64,000 nt of DNA from Staphylococcus sp. NAM3COL9 (GTDB lineage: Bacteria; Bacillota; Bacilli; Staphylococcales; Staphylococcaceae). The stretch is from contig NZ_LGPC01000006.1 in NCBI RefSeq assembly GCF_001431205.1, positions 84,264-148,263 on the forward strand. Direction: 5' to 3'. The notes under the pieces were generated by a model, which saw only the letters and a program-made list of their open reading frames with translations, was not told the origin of the DNA and searched no databases. Shown one piece after another: positions 16,372 through 26,165 of this stretch. Positions within the stretch are counted from its first letter, which is position 1. The number at the start of each line of letters is the position of its first letter. Made by a program: the position numbers and the translations under genes.

Positions 16372-18285
16372 TTAATAAGATTTAGCATGTTTTAGATTGT
16401 ACTCTAAATCTTTTCGTGATTTTTTCACATTCTCTTTTTGAGATGTTTCTGAAACACCTACATGCCAGAATGATTCATAACCATCTGTCATTGTTTTAGG
16501 CAATACTTTTATATCAATGAGTGTTGATTTATTATCATTTTTAGATGCTTCTAACGCATCATTTAACTCATCATAAGAATTTACTTTATATGTTTTCGCA
16601 CCATATCCTTCTGCCACTTTGGCATAATCAATAGTCATTATTTCTTCATTATTAGTCACGAGTTCAGTACAAAAACTGTCGCTTCCATTACCCATTTGAA
16701 GATTGTTAATACAACCATAACCACTATTATCAAATAAGATAACGTTAATTTTTTTATCATATTGCAATGCTGTAATTAATTCTGTGTGTAACATAAGGAA
16801 ACTCCCATCACCTACAAGTGCATAAACTTCTTTATCAGTTTCAGCAAGTTTAGCACCTAGCGCACCTGCGATTTCATAACCCATTGTTGAATAACCATAT
16901 TCCATATGATAACTATTAAAGTTTCTTGATTGCCATAATCTTTCTAAATCTCCTGGGAGTGAACCTGCAGCTGCAACGATAATTCCGTCAGCATCTATTT
17001 GATTATTAATTTGGCTTAAAACATTAGTTTGAGGTAACAACGTATTTAATGATGCTTTATACGATTCAAAATGTTCTTTGCTAAAATGACCTTCTATTTC
17101 AGGTTTATAATCATTTTTTTCAATATCAACAGCAGTTAATCTTGAATACTCTTGTTGCCATTCTTTATTAAGTCCATTGATTATCTCACTTAAATTAAAC
17201 TTAACATTTTCCAACAATGTATTTAACGCAATAATTGTTTCTTTAGCGTCGCCAACGACTTGTGTAGCATCTAACTTATAAGCATCTACACGATTAACAT
17301 TGATATTCACAAATTTAGTATTTTCAAAATCGAAAGCAGTTTTGGAGCTTGTAGTAAAATCTGAATACCTTGTCCCTATACCAATTATGACGTCAGCATC
17401 TTTCGCATACTTATTAGCAGAACTATTTCCTGTAACCCCGAGACCTCCGAGATTATATATTTCTTCAGATAAGATAGTTGATTTACCGGCCTGAGTTTCT
17501 ACCATAGGAATTCCAGTATTTTTCATAAACTCGATAATTTCTTTTTGCGCTTCAGAATACTTTGCCCCTCCACCAACAATTAACAATGGCTTTTTCGCTT
17601 GTTCAATAACTTCTTTAGCCTGATTAATTGCGCGCTTTGTTGGAGTGACACGATCTACATAGTGAATTCGTTTTTCAAAAAATTCTACCGGAAAGTCATA
17701 ATCTTCTCCTTGGACGTCTTGACTCAATGCAATGGTAGCAGGACCTGCTGTAGCTGGGTTAGTCATTACTTCAAAAGCTCTAATTAAAGCGGACATAACT
17801 TGTTCAGGTCGAGTGATTCTATCAAAATATCTAGATACAGGTTTTAAAGCATCATTTGTCGTAATCCCCAAACTCTGTTGCTGTTCTACTTGTTGAAGTA
17901 CTGGATCAGGTTGACGTGTTGCAAACGTATCTCCTGGCAAGAAAAGTACAGGGATATGATTTGCTAAGGCTGTGCCTGCTGCAGTGACTAAATTAGCAGA
18001 ACCAGGTCCTACAGAGGTAGTGACAGCATAAATTTTTTTCCTTAAATTTTGTTTGCTGAATGCAATAGCTGTGTGTGCCATACCCTGTTCGTTTTTTCCT
18101 TGCATAATTTCAAAATCATCTTGATATTGTGATAGTGCTTCTCCAATTCCCAGAACATTACCATGTCCAAAAATATTCATAACACCTTCTACAAATCTGT
18201 ACTCTTTTCCATCTTTTTCTATATATTGATGCTTTAAGAATTTTACTATTGCCTCACCTGTAGTTAAGCGAATTGTATTTGTCAT
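16372..18285 (-). CDS. iolD: 3D-(3,5/4)-trihydroxycyclohexane-1,2-dione hydrolase
   Basis: A 637-residue thiamine diphosphate enzyme that hydrolyses the ring of THcHDO to 5-deoxy-glucuronate. N-terminal PYR domain (EGVMNIFGHGNVLGIGEALS), central domain (LLIVGGGAKYSEA), and C-terminal PP domain with GDGSFLMLHTELITAL followed by DNSGYGCINNLQ, the ThDP/Mg motif. Normal length for IolD. It lies 13 nt after iolC in the operon; AAAGGGGTGG provides the ribosome binding site. Confidence 0.96.
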   Translation of the reverse strand: MTNTIRLTTGEAIVKFLKHQYIEKDGKEYRFVEGVMNIFGHGNVLGIGEALSQYQDDFEIMQGKNEQGMAHTAIAFSKQNLRKKIYAVTTSVGPGSANLVTAAGTALANHIPVLFLPGDTFATRQPDPVLQQVEQQQSLGITTNDALKPVSRYFDRITRPEQVMSALIRAFEVMTNPATAGPATIALSQDVQGEDYDFPVEFFEKRIHYVDRVTPTKRAINQAKEVIEQAKKPLLIVGGGAKYSEAQKEIIEFMKNTGIPMVETQAGKSTILSEEIYNLGGLGVTGNSSANKYAKDADVIIGIGTRYSDFTTSSKTAFDFENTKFVNINVNRVDAYKLDATQVVGDAKETIIALNTLLENVKFNLSEIINGLNKEWQQEYSRLTAVDIEKNDYKPEIEGHFSKEHFESYKASLNTLLPQTNVLSQINNQIDADGIIVAAAGSLPGDLERLWQSRNFNSYHMEYGYSTMGYEIAGALGAKLAETDKEVYALVGDGSFLMLHTELITALQYDKKINVILFDNSGYGCINNLQMGNGSDSFCTELVTNNEEIMTIDYAKVAEGYGAKTYKVNSYDELNDALEASKNDNKSTLIDIKVLPKTMTDGYESFWHVGVSETSQKENVKKSRKDLEYNLKHAKSY

Positions 18286-18298
18286 TGTTCCACCCCTT

Positions 18299-19261
18299 TT
18301 ATGACTGTTGTGCGATTAGGTCCTCTATAGCTTCTACCGTAGGCATTGCTTCTGAAGAGCTATGACTGCTAACTACAACTGCAGCTGAAGCAGCACCGTA
18401 TTTCAAAGCTGTCGCAATATCCTTTCCTTGTACTACAGCGTATAAGAACGCAGCAGCGTATGAATCTCCAGCACCAAATGTTTTTACAACATTCGCTTTA
18501 AATGCTTTTCCGTCATAACTTTGCCCATCTTTAGTAAATGCGTGAGACCCTTGAACACCGTGTTTAATTACAACTAAATTTGGAGTATAATTGAAAAGTT
18601 TATTAGCAATAGCGTTATCTTCTAACGTTTGGAAAATTTCAATCATATCAAACTCATCACGCGTACCTATTACGATATCGGCTTGTTCCGCCACTAATTT
18701 GTAGTACAAAGAAGTTTCTTCTAAATTCGCCCAAGTATAAGGTCTGTAATCCAATTCAAAAACCACATTCACATTGTTATCTTTTGCTATTTGTAGGGCT
18801 TTAATTACTGCCTCTCTTGATGGTGATTTTGCTAAAGCTGTTCCTGAAATCAATAAATTTTCAGAATTTTTAATATAATCTTCTGACACATTTTCCGGTT
18901 TCAAATATAAATCTGCTACTTCTTCTCTATACATCAAAATGCTAGACTCTTTCGGACTTTTAATTTCAGTAAAGGTAAGTCCTATTTTATGACCATCCTT
19001 ATCAATTGAAATTTGCGAAGTATCTACGCCTACTTCATCTAAATAATTTGTAATGAATCTGCCATGTTGATCATCAGAAACATTTGCGATAATACCTACA
19101 TCAAGACCTAATTTAGCTGAACCTATGCTTATATTCACAGGCGATCCTCCGACATATTTACGAAATGTTTCAGTTTCTTCCATCGTTCTATTAATTTCTA
19201 CAGCATTCAAATCAATAGCTGCTCTTCCAATTGCAATAATATCTTTTTTAGACACAATCAC
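18299..19261 (-). CDS. iolC: 5-dehydro-2-deoxygluconokinase
   Basis: A 320-residue PfkB-family sugar kinase. N-terminal VGGSPVNISIGSAKLG substrate-binding loop; C-terminal VKTFGAGDSYAAAFLYAVVQG with the catalytic Asp and anion hole. It phosphorylates 2-deoxy-5-keto-gluconate to DKGP, the IolJ substrate and typically the inducer that releases IolR. GTG start at 19261, 5 nt after the iolB stop. Confidence 0.95.
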   Translation of the reverse strand: MIVSKKDIIAIGRAAIDLNAVEINRTMEETETFRKYVGGSPVNISIGSAKLGLDVGIIANVSDDQHGRFITNYLDEVGVDTSQISIDKDGHKIGLTFTEIKSPKESSILMYREEVADLYLKPENVSEDYIKNSENLLISGTALAKSPSREAVIKALQIAKDNNVNVVFELDYRPYTWANLEETSLYYKLVAEQADIVIGTRDEFDMIEIFQTLEDNAIANKLFNYTPNLVVIKHGVQGSHAFTKDGQSYDGKAFKANVVKTFGAGDSYAAAFLYAVVQGKDIATALKYGAASAAVVVSSHSSSEAMPTVEAIEDLIAQQS

Positions 19262-19266
19262 TCATC

Positions 19267-20085
19267 TCACTTTCTATTAATGATCCACTCGTGGTCTTTA
19301 TCATTATTAAATTTCCATACTTTTGTTGGTCCTGCCATTATATTTAAGTAATACGCATCGTATCCATCTGGAACGCCTACTGGGTGGTAACCTTTAGGTA
19401 CAATAACAGCATCTCGATTTTCAACAGCCATGGTCTCATCTAGAGAGCGATCATCTGTATATACACGTTGGAACACAAAACCTTGTTCAGGATTCACTTC
19501 GTGATAATAAGTTTCTTCCAATAAAGACTCGTTTGGTAAGTTGTCCTCATCATGTTTATGTGGCGGGTAACTTGACCAATTTGCTTGATCTGTAAATACT
19601 TCTACAACCAATAAATTTTCACTTGCTTTATGGCTATCTGGAAGGATGTTATGCACATGCCTTTTATTGTTATACTGACCTCTGTCCTCAACAGAATTAT
19701 CTTCAGCTTTAATTACTTCAGTAGCTCTTTGTTCACTACAAGGCGCATAACAAACAATAGCTTTTACGTCACTCTTGGCTAAAACTTTTATTTTTTGATC
19801 TCTAGAAATATAAATACTATCTGTCGGCACACGATCAAAAATTGAATTACGACGCCCTAAATTTTCAAACGTTTGTTCATTATCAGAAATATTCGCATTT
19901 CCTGTTAAAACAACAATACACACTTCTTGATTTTTCGTTTCAACTTCATATGTTTTACCTTCTGAAATATCCACTACTGTGAAGCCAATATAATTTAAAT
20001 TCAAATCTTTAGCACTATAATCATGGACTATTGAAATTCCTTCTGAAATCATATTATTTTGTGCTTTTTTTAATAAGTTTGCCAT
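19267..20085 (-). CDS. iolB: 5-deoxy-glucuronate isomerase
   Basis: A 272-residue bicupin. The metal-binding motif SSYPPHKHDEDNLP (His, His, Glu) is in the second cupin, and VIVPKGYHPVGVPDGYDAYYLN follows. It converts 5-deoxy-D-glucuronate to 2-deoxy-5-keto-D-gluconate. It sits 12 nt after iolA and 5 nt before iolC, as expected for an operon; AAGGAG precedes the ATG. Confidence 0.95.
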   Translation of the reverse strand: MANLLKKAQNNMISEGISIVHDYSAKDLNLNYIGFTVVDISEGKTYEVETKNQEVCIVVLTGNANISDNEQTFENLGRRNSIFDRVPTDSIYISRDQKIKVLAKSDVKAIVCYAPCSEQRATEVIKAEDNSVEDRGQYNNKRHVHNILPDSHKASENLLVVEVFTDQANWSSYPPHKHDEDNLPNESLLEETYYHEVNPEQGFVFQRVYTDDRSLDETMAVENRDAVIVPKGYHPVGVPDGYDAYYLNIMAGPTKVWKFNNDKDHEWIINRK

Positions 20086-20097
20086 GCATATCGCTCC

Positions 20098-21552
20098 TTA
20101 GAATTGAGGTTCTTCATGTCGAGCAGTTACAACTTTACGACGAGTGTAAAAATCAATGCTATCTTTACCATTTGCGTGTAATGAACCAAAGAATGATGAT
20201 TTCCAACCTGAGAATGGGAAAATCGCCATAGGCGCTGGTACACCTAAGTTAATACCTAGCATGCCTGCATCTACTGTTTCTCTGAAATATCTAATTGAAG
20301 AAGCACTATCAGTGAAAAGACACGCGCCATTTGCGAATTCTGATTTATTAGTAAATTTAACAGCTTCTTTTAAATTTTTAACCTTAACTAAAGATAATAC
20401 TGGAGCAAATATTTCATCTTTCCAAATAGTCATATCTGTTGTTACATTTTCAAATATTGTAGGTTTTACAAAGTAGCCTTCTTCAAGGTTGTCTTTTCTT
20501 CCATCTAATACTAAGTCAGCGCCTTCTTCGACACCTTTATCAACATAAGCTAATGTACGTTCTTTATTTTCTTCACGAATCACAGGACCTAAGAACACGT
20601 TATCTTCAATACCGTTACCAATCACAATATCTTTACTAGCTTGTACTAATTTTTCTTTAAATGTATCATATACATCTTCTTCAATAGTAACTACTGCTGC
20701 TGCCATACAACGTTCTCCGGCAGAACCAAATGCTGCACCGATAATATCTTTGACAGCACTGTCTAAATCCGCATCTTTTAAAACGATAGTATGATTTTTA
20801 GCACCTGTTAAACATTGAGCTCTTTTTAAATTCTCAGTTGCTTTTTTATATACAATCTCTCCAACAGGTTTCGATCCAACAAAAGATACAGCTTTAATGT
20901 TTTCATTTTCACAAATTCCATTAACAACATCATTCGCTCCATGAACAACATTGAATACACCTTTTGGTAGACCAGCTTCTTCTAATAATTCTGCTAATTT
21001 ATTAACTAATAAAGGCGTTTTTTCAGAAGGTTTAATGATAAATGAGTTACCTAAAACAATTGCCATAGGGAACATCCAACAAGGAACCATCATTGGAAAA
21101 TTAAATGGTGTGATTCCTCCTACCACGCCTACTGGATATCTATAATTAGTTCCTTCAATATTTGTAGCAATACTTGATAAAGAATCACCCATCATTAATG
21201 AAGGTGCACCACAAGCAAATTCAACATTTTCAATACCTCTTTGTACTTCACCTAATGCTTCATTTGTGTTTTTACCATTCTCTTTAGTGATAATGTCTGC
21301 TAACACTTGCTTGTTTTCAATGAGTAACTGTTGGTATTTAAATAAAATACGTGCTCTTTTAGGAACTGGTACTTCTTTCCATTCCTCAAAACTTTTTTGT
21401 GCTAGTTCGGCAACTTCGTCTAATTCTTCTCTTGTAGTCAGTGGTGCCTTAGCGATTATTTCTTTTGTAGCCGGGTTTAACACGTCTACTGTGTCTTTTG
21501 CTGTTGATGTTATCCATTCCCCATTAATATAATTTTTCAAAGTTTCAACCAT
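20098..21552 (-). CDS. iolA: Methylmalonate-semialdehyde dehydrogenase (acylating)
   Basis: A 484-residue aldehyde dehydrogenase of the MMSDH class, oxidising malonic semialdehyde to acetyl-CoA and CO2 at the end of the inositol pathway. It shows [19 protein letters not shown], the NAD-binding [17 protein letters not shown], and the catalytic Cys in [13 protein letters not shown]. First gene of the minus-strand arm. Ribosome binding site AGGAGG. The upstream region holds a TTGACA-N17-TAACAT promoter and a cre site. Confidence 0.95.
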   Translation of the reverse strand: MVETLKNYINGEWITSTAKDTVDVLNPATKEIIAKAPLTTREELDEVAELAQKSFEEWKEVPVPKRARILFKYQQLLIENKQVLADIITKENGKNTNEALGEVQRGIENVEFACGAPSLMMGDSLSSIATNIEGTNYRYPVGVVGGITPFNFPMMVPCWMFPMAIVLGNSFIIKPSEKTPLLVNKLAELLEEAGLPKGVFNVVHGANDVVNGICENENIKAVSFVGSKPVGEIVYKKATENLKRAQCLTGAKNHTIVLKDADLDSAVKDIIGAAFGSAGERCMAAAVVTIEEDVYDTFKEKLVQASKDIVIGNGIEDNVFLGPVIREENKERTLAYVDKGVEEGADLVLDGRKDNLEEGYFVKPTIFENVTTDMTIWKDEIFAPVLSLVKVKNLKEAVKFTNKSEFANGACLFTDSASSIRYFRETVDAGMLGINLGVPAPMAIFPFSGWKSSFFGSLHANGKDSIDFYTRRKVVTARHEEPQF

Positions 21553-21575
21553 TACAATTCCTCCTATGTTATATT

Positions 21576-21590
21576 AGTAATCGCTTACAT
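21576..21590 (-). promoter_or_regulatory. Perfect cre site (CcpA) in the iolA leader
   Basis: On the minus strand ATGTAAGCGATTACT matches WTGNAANCGNWNNCW at every position. It lies between the iolA promoter and its start codon, where CcpA would block elongation or initiation. Glucose repression of the inositol genes is inferred. Confidence 0.8.
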
Positions 21591-21640
21591 TTCTAATAAA
21601 AAAATATAATTTGATGAAATTTTGATTACTTGTTGGTATA

Positions 21641-21683
21641 ATGTTAAATAATTAATGATGAAATGTCAAACTAATACATTTCA
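21641..21683 (-). promoter_or_regulatory. iolA promoter and overlapping inverted repeat (probable IolR operator)
   Basis: Minus-strand TTGACA (21664-21669), 17-nt spacer and TAACAT (21641-21646). An inverted repeat with 8-bp arms TGAAATGT/ACATTTCA and a 9-nt spacer spans 21659-21683, covering the -35 box. It is a plausible DeoR-type operator for the adjacent iolR gene product and could control both arms. Confidence 0.65.
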
Positions 21684-21712
21684 GAAATGATTATCAAAAA
21701 AGGAGAATATTA

Positions 21713-22474
21713 GTGAAATCAAAAAGAATACTAGAAGTAGAAAAATATATTAAAAAAAACGAAACTGTGTCTATCGAAGAATTACAGGATCATTTCAATG
21801 TATCTATAAATACTATAAGAAGAGACATAAATGCATTAGCAGAAAAAAATAGTGTAAAAAAAGTCTATGGCGGCGTTAAGTCTATAAATAATAATAATCA
21901 AAAAGCACTTGATTATTCGGAAAGAAACGTCTCAAACTATAAACAAAAAAGAGAAATTGGTAGATTAGCATCCACTTTCATTGAACAAAATGACATCATT
22001 TACATCGACACTGGTACAACAACTATCCATATACTAGATAATGTTGACGAGAACTTAACATTCACCCTTATTACTAATAGTTTAGATATAATAAATAAGG
22101 CGACTCGCTTTAAAAACGTTACAATTTTTATTATTGGAGAAAAATATGCTCCACGGACGCGCTCTTTTACCGGTATTAAAAGCCAAAGTATCATTGAAAA
22201 ATTTAATATTAAGAAAGCTTTTATGTCAGCAACAGGCATTAATATAAAAAATGGATTATCCAATGCTGAATTAGAAGAAAACTTAATTAAACAAACTGTT
22301 ATAAAACAATCTGAAACTAAATATGTGTTAACCGATCATTCTAAAATTGGTAAAGCTACGCTACTTACTTACGCACAACTTAATGAATTAGATTATCTTA
22401 TTACTGATCAATTACCAGAATCCTCCATTCAAGAATATTGCCAAAAATATTATATTGATATTATAAATCCATAA
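21713..22474 (+). CDS. iolR: DeoR family repressor of the inositol genes
   Basis: 253 residues. N-terminal DeoR HTH (VSIEELQDHFNVSINTIRRD, then VKKVYGGVKS) and C-terminal DeoRC sugar-phosphate sensor domain (IYIDTGTTTIHILDNV, then LITNSLDIIN). GTG start after AAAGGAG. It is divergent from iolA and upstream of iolG, the usual IolR position. In Bacillus the IolR effector is the IolC product DKGP; the same is inferred here. Confidence 0.9.
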   Translation: MKSKRILEVEKYIKKNETVSIEELQDHFNVSINTIRRDINALAEKNSVKKVYGGVKSINNNNQKALDYSERNVSNYKQKREIGRLASTFIEQNDIIYIDTGTTTIHILDNVDENLTFTLITNSLDIINKATRFKNVTIFIIGEKYAPRTRSFTGIKSQSIIEKFNIKKAFMSATGINIKNGLSNAELEENLIKQTVIKQSETKYVLTDHSKIGKATLLTYAQLNELDYLITDQLPESSIQEYCQKYYIDIINP

Positions 22475-22494
22475 GTTGGTTAACTTATGGATTT
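22465..22494 (+). terminator. Terminator overlapping the iolR stop
   Basis: A 13-bp stem AAATCCATAAGTT with its complement, 4-nt loop, T-rich tail. The first arm includes the last codons of iolR. It separates iolR from the iolG promoter. Confidence 0.8.
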
Positions 22495-22519
22495 ATTTTG
22501 ATTATCTATTTGTTATTTA

Positions 22520-22548
22520 TTGACCAATTACCCAAGATGTACTAATAT
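22520..22548 (+). promoter_or_regulatory. Promoter of the iolG arm
   Basis: TTGACC, a 17-nt spacer and TAATAT, 45 nt before iolG. A degenerate cre-like TGTAAGGGCTTTCC follows at about 22552-22565 with two mismatches to the consensus. Confidence 0.6.
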
Positions 22549-22592
22549 CTTTGTAAGGGCTTTCCTAATATTCAGAAAGTGGGAGGATTTAC

Positions 22593-23627
22593 ATGAATAA
22601 AATAAAAATCGGGCAAGTTGGACTTGGACGTTTAGGTCAAATACATGCGAGTAACATTGCAAATCATATCAAAAATGCTGAATTATATGCTGTGGCCAGC
22701 GTTTCCCCTGATGAACTAGAATACGCAAAAAAAGAATTAAACGTAGAACATTGTTATTCGTCTTATACAGATATGATCAACAACGACATGTTAGATGCTG
22801 TGGTCATAGTATCTCCTAGTGGTTTTCATGAAGTACAAATTTCACAAGCTTTAAATAAAGGATTACATGTTTTTTCAGAAAAACCTATAGGGTTAGAACT
22901 AGATAATATTAAAAAACTTGTTTCTAAATTAGATAATTATCCGAATCAAGTATTTCAGTTAGGATTCATGAGACGCTTTGATGAATCTTATCTTTATGCA
23001 AAAGAAGCAGTAGATCGTGGTGATCTAGGAACAATTACGACGATGCGTTGTTATGGTATTGATCCCAGTAAAGGGTTAGATAGCTTTATTAAATTTGCTG
23101 AAAATAGTGCTAGTGGTGGTATTTTCTTAGATATGTCAATACATGACATTGATTTAATTCGTTGGTTTACTGGTGAAGAATTTTCGTCAGTCTATTCTCT
23201 AGGAAATAATCTAGCTGCACCACAATTATCTCATTGTAATGAATTGGAAACTGGTGCCTGTTTAGCAGAACTAGAAAACGGAACAATTGCTTACCTGCTA
23301 GCAGGACGTAATGCACAACATGGTTATCACGTTGAAACAGAAATTATTGGAACTAAAGGTATGTTACGTATCGGGAATTCCCCAGAGAAAAACTTAGTAA
23401 CTTTATACGACGAAAATGGTGTGGTTAGACCAACATCCGGTCATTTTCCAGAACGCTTTAAAGTTGCGTTTATAAATGAAGTTACTTCATTTGTTGATTC
23501 AATAATTAATAAAGAACAAGCAACAATTACTGCTTTTGATGGATTAAAAAGTACGGAAGTAGCAATTGCTATGCAAGAATCCTTTGATAAAAAGCAAGTT
23601 GTACATTTGGTTGGTGAATTAAAATGA
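22593..23627 (+). CDS. iolG: Inositol 2-dehydrogenase
   Basis: A 344-residue Gfo/Idh/MocA oxidoreductase. N-terminal Rossmann IGQVGLGRLGQIHA, the EKP motif (FSEKPIGLE) with the catalytic-site Lys, and FLDMSIHDIDLIRWFTG with the Asp/His pair. It oxidises myo-inositol to scyllo-inosose with NAD. It overlaps iolE by 4 nt (ATGA), so the two are translationally coupled. A second paralogue closes this arm at 26165-27157; which prefers myo- versus scyllo-inositol is not decidable here. Confidence 0.88.
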   Translation: MNKIKIGQVGLGRLGQIHASNIANHIKNAELYAVASVSPDELEYAKKELNVEHCYSSYTDMINNDMLDAVVIVSPSGFHEVQISQALNKGLHVFSEKPIGLELDNIKKLVSKLDNYPNQVFQLGFMRRFDESYLYAKEAVDRGDLGTITTMRCYGIDPSKGLDSFIKFAENSASGGIFLDMSIHDIDLIRWFTGEEFSSVYSLGNNLAAPQLSHCNELETGACLAELENGTIAYLLAGRNAQHGYHVETEIIGTKGMLRIGNSPEKNLVTLYDENGVVRPTSGHFPERFKVAFINEVTSFVDSIINKEQATITAFDGLKSTEVAIAMQESFDKKQVVHLVGELK

Positions 23628-24505
23628 CAAAGAACATTAAATACGCATGCGCCCCTATCGCATGGACAAATGATGATATGCCAGAATTAGGAAAGGAAAA
23701 TTCGTTTGAACAATGTATAAGCGAAATGGCTTTATCTGGATATGAAGGTACTGAAATCGGTAATAAATATCCAAAAGATCCAAAAGAATTAAAAAATCAT
23801 TTAGAACCGAGAGGTCTTTCAGTAGCTAGTGCTTGGTTAAGTCTATATCTAACTAGTAAACCATTCGAAGAAACTAAGATTTCATTTATAAAACATAGAG
23901 ATTTTTTATTTGAATTGGGTGCAAAAGTCATTGTCGTTTCAGAACAAGGGAATAGCATCCAAGGTGACTTTAATAAATCTTTATTTAATGAAAAACCTAA
24001 ATTTACAGATACTGAGTGGACACTATTAGTTGATGGTTTAGAAGAATTAGGAAAATTAGCCAAAGAAAAAGATATGTCCATTGTTTATCATCATCACATG
24101 GGTACAGGAGTTCAAACGTTAAATGAAATTGACAAATTAATGGTCCTTACAAATTCAGAATTTGTTTCACTTTTATACGATACAGGTCATCTCGTTATGT
24201 CAGGTGAAGATCCTTTAGAAGTCTTCACTAAACATCAAGACCGTATCAAACATATACATTTTAAAGATGTCAGAAACGGCATTAAACGTATTGTTATTAG
24301 TGAAGACTTAAGTTTTTTAGAAGGCGTTAAAAAAGGAATGTTCACTGTTCCAGGAGATGGTGATATTGATTTCAAGCCAATTATCGAAGCTATATATAAC
24401 TCTGATTACGAAGGCTGGATAGTTGTAGAAGCTGAGCAAGATCCATCTATCGCGAACCCATTTATTTATGCGAAAAAAGCAAAAGAATATATATCAAATT
24501 ATTAA
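23624..24505 (+). CDS. iolE: Inosose dehydratase
   Basis: A 293-residue xylose isomerase-like TIM barrel (AP endonuclease family 2), dehydrating scyllo-inosose to THcHDO, the IolD substrate. It has YACAPIAWTNDDMPELG at the N-terminus, VYHHHMGTGVQT, LLYDTGHLVMSGEDP and IVVEAEQDPS, the metal-binding Glu/Asp/His positions of the family. Normal IolE length, 4-nt overlap with iolG. Confidence 0.94.
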   Translation: MTKNIKYACAPIAWTNDDMPELGKENSFEQCISEMALSGYEGTEIGNKYPKDPKELKNHLEPRGLSVASAWLSLYLTSKPFEETKISFIKHRDFLFELGAKVIVVSEQGNSIQGDFNKSLFNEKPKFTDTEWTLLVDGLEELGKLAKEKDMSIVYHHHMGTGVQTLNEIDKLMVLTNSEFVSLLYDTGHLVMSGEDPLEVFTKHQDRIKHIHFKDVRNGIKRIVISEDLSFLEGVKKGMFTVPGDGDIDFKPIIEAIYNSDYEGWIVVEAEQDPSIANPFIYAKKAKEYISNY

Positions 24506-24563
24506 AATTGTTAAATAAAACATAAATACACCATTGTATTCATGTTTCAAAGGGGTAGTGCTT

Positions 24564-26165
24564 ATGAACATGTTTTCAATAATTACATTTATCCTTGTGG
24601 TAATCGCCGTGGGATTATATGCATATTTACGAAGCCGTAAAATTAATACTAAAAACGCAGACGGCTACTTTATGGGGGGACGGAGTTTAACTGGATTCAC
24701 AATTGCTTCAACAATCATAATGACCAACCTCTCAACCGAACAAATTGTTGGGCAAAACGGACAAAGTTATGTTGCAGGAATGGAAGTCATGGCATGGGAA
24801 GTTACAGCAGCAATTGCAATTGTACTTTTAGCCTTAGTTTTTTTACCCAGGTATTTTAGATATGGGGTAGATACTATATCAGATTTTATAGAAATGCGCT
24901 TTGATACTTTTACAAAACGCCTCGTATCCTTACTCTTTATTTTTACATACGTAGTATCGTTTTTACCTGTTGTTTTATATTCAGGCGCATTAGTATTCAA
25001 TAAAATCTTTGACATCAGCGGCTTATTAAACATTAGTAATATGAGCGCTATTGTACTGATATCTACTGTAATAGGTAGCGTTGGTATACTTTACCTATTT
25101 ATTGGTGGCTTATCTTTAAGCGCACATAGTGATTCTATATATGGTATTGGGTTAGCCATAGCAGGTTTAGCTATCCCAGTATTAGGATTAGTACTCCTTG
25201 GTAATGGCCACTTCTTACAAGGATTTGATAAAATCATTCAAGAAACTCCAGAAAAACTAAATTCTCTTGGAGCTATAGATTCCGATATAGTACCATGGCC
25301 TACTTTATTTTTTGGTATGTTTTTCAATAATTTATTCTTTTGGTGTACTAACCAAATGATTGTCCAAAAAGCACTTGCAGGAAAGAATCTAAAAGAAGCA
25401 CAAAAAGGTACACTGTACGTTGGCGTATTTAAAATTTTCAGTGGTTTATTCTTAGTATTCCCAGGTGTCTTAGCGTTCAACTTACTTGGTAGTAAAATTA
25501 AAAATCCTGACAACGCGTATCCAATGTTAGTAAGTGAATTATTGCCACAGTGGGGTTACGGCTTATTCGGCGCTGTTATATTCGGTGCAATTTTAAGTTC
25601 TTTTATAGGGTCATTAAATAGTACAGCAACACTCTTCTCACTAGATTTTTATAAGTCAGTAATAAATAAGAATGCTAGTAATAAACAAGTTTCTCGAGTA
25701 GGAAGATTAGTAACAATACTTGTCGGCATTATTGTAGTAATAATCGCTCCAATGATTTCACTTTTCCCTCAAGGATTATACGCAGTGGTTCAAGAATTTA
25801 ACGGAGTTTACAACATGCCTTTATTAATACTGGTCCTTGTTGGTTTCTTTGTAAAAAGAACATCTTCTCTTGGTGCTAAAGTGATGTTTATTTTACACAT
25901 CATTATGTATGCGCTATCAAAACTGTTGCTAACAGATCTCCACTACTTATATGTACTGAGCATCTTATTCTTTATCGACTTAATCATAATTAGCATATTC
26001 AACAAATACAAACCTTCAAATGAATTTGATTTTAATGTCAATTACGCGAAAGTCGATATTACACCATGGAAATACAGATATATTTTAGGAGGAATCATTG
26101 TATTAGTTGTAATTTTGTCATACTTATTCTTTTCACCAATCGGAATAGCAGGAGGTCTTTTATAA
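24564..26165 (+). CDS. Sodium:solute symporter family transporter, probably for inositol
   Basis: 533 residues, SSS family, with about 13 to 14 membrane helices. Signature region DGYFMGGRSLTGFTIASTII, then TNLSTEQIVGQNGQSYVAGM and MAWEVTAA. The start at 24564 follows AAAGGGG; an in-frame TTG at 24534 has no ribosome binding site. Its place between iolE and the second dehydrogenase, with a TAATG overlap to the latter, makes inositol the likely substrate. It would stand in for the MFS-type IolT/IolF of Bacillus, which is absent. Paralogous to the symporter at 61040-62767. Confidence 0.88.
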   Translation: MNMFSIITFILVVIAVGLYAYLRSRKINTKNADGYFMGGRSLTGFTIASTIIMTNLSTEQIVGQNGQSYVAGMEVMAWEVTAAIAIVLLALVFLPRYFRYGVDTISDFIEMRFDTFTKRLVSLLFIFTYVVSFLPVVLYSGALVFNKIFDISGLLNISNMSAIVLISTVIGSVGILYLFIGGLSLSAHSDSIYGIGLAIAGLAIPVLGLVLLGNGHFLQGFDKIIQETPEKLNSLGAIDSDIVPWPTLFFGMFFNNLFFWCTNQMIVQKALAGKNLKEAQKGTLYVGVFKIFSGLFLVFPGVLAFNLLGSKIKNPDNAYPMLVSELLPQWGYGLFGAVIFGAILSSFIGSLNSTATLFSLDFYKSVINKNASNKQVSRVGRLVTILVGIIVVIIAPMISLFPQGLYAVVQEFNGVYNMPLLILVLVGFFVKRTSSLGAKVMFILHIIMYALSKLLLTDLHYLYVLSILFFIDLIIISIFNKYKPSNEFDFNVNYAKVDITPWKYRYILGGIIVLVVILSYLFFSPIGIAGGLL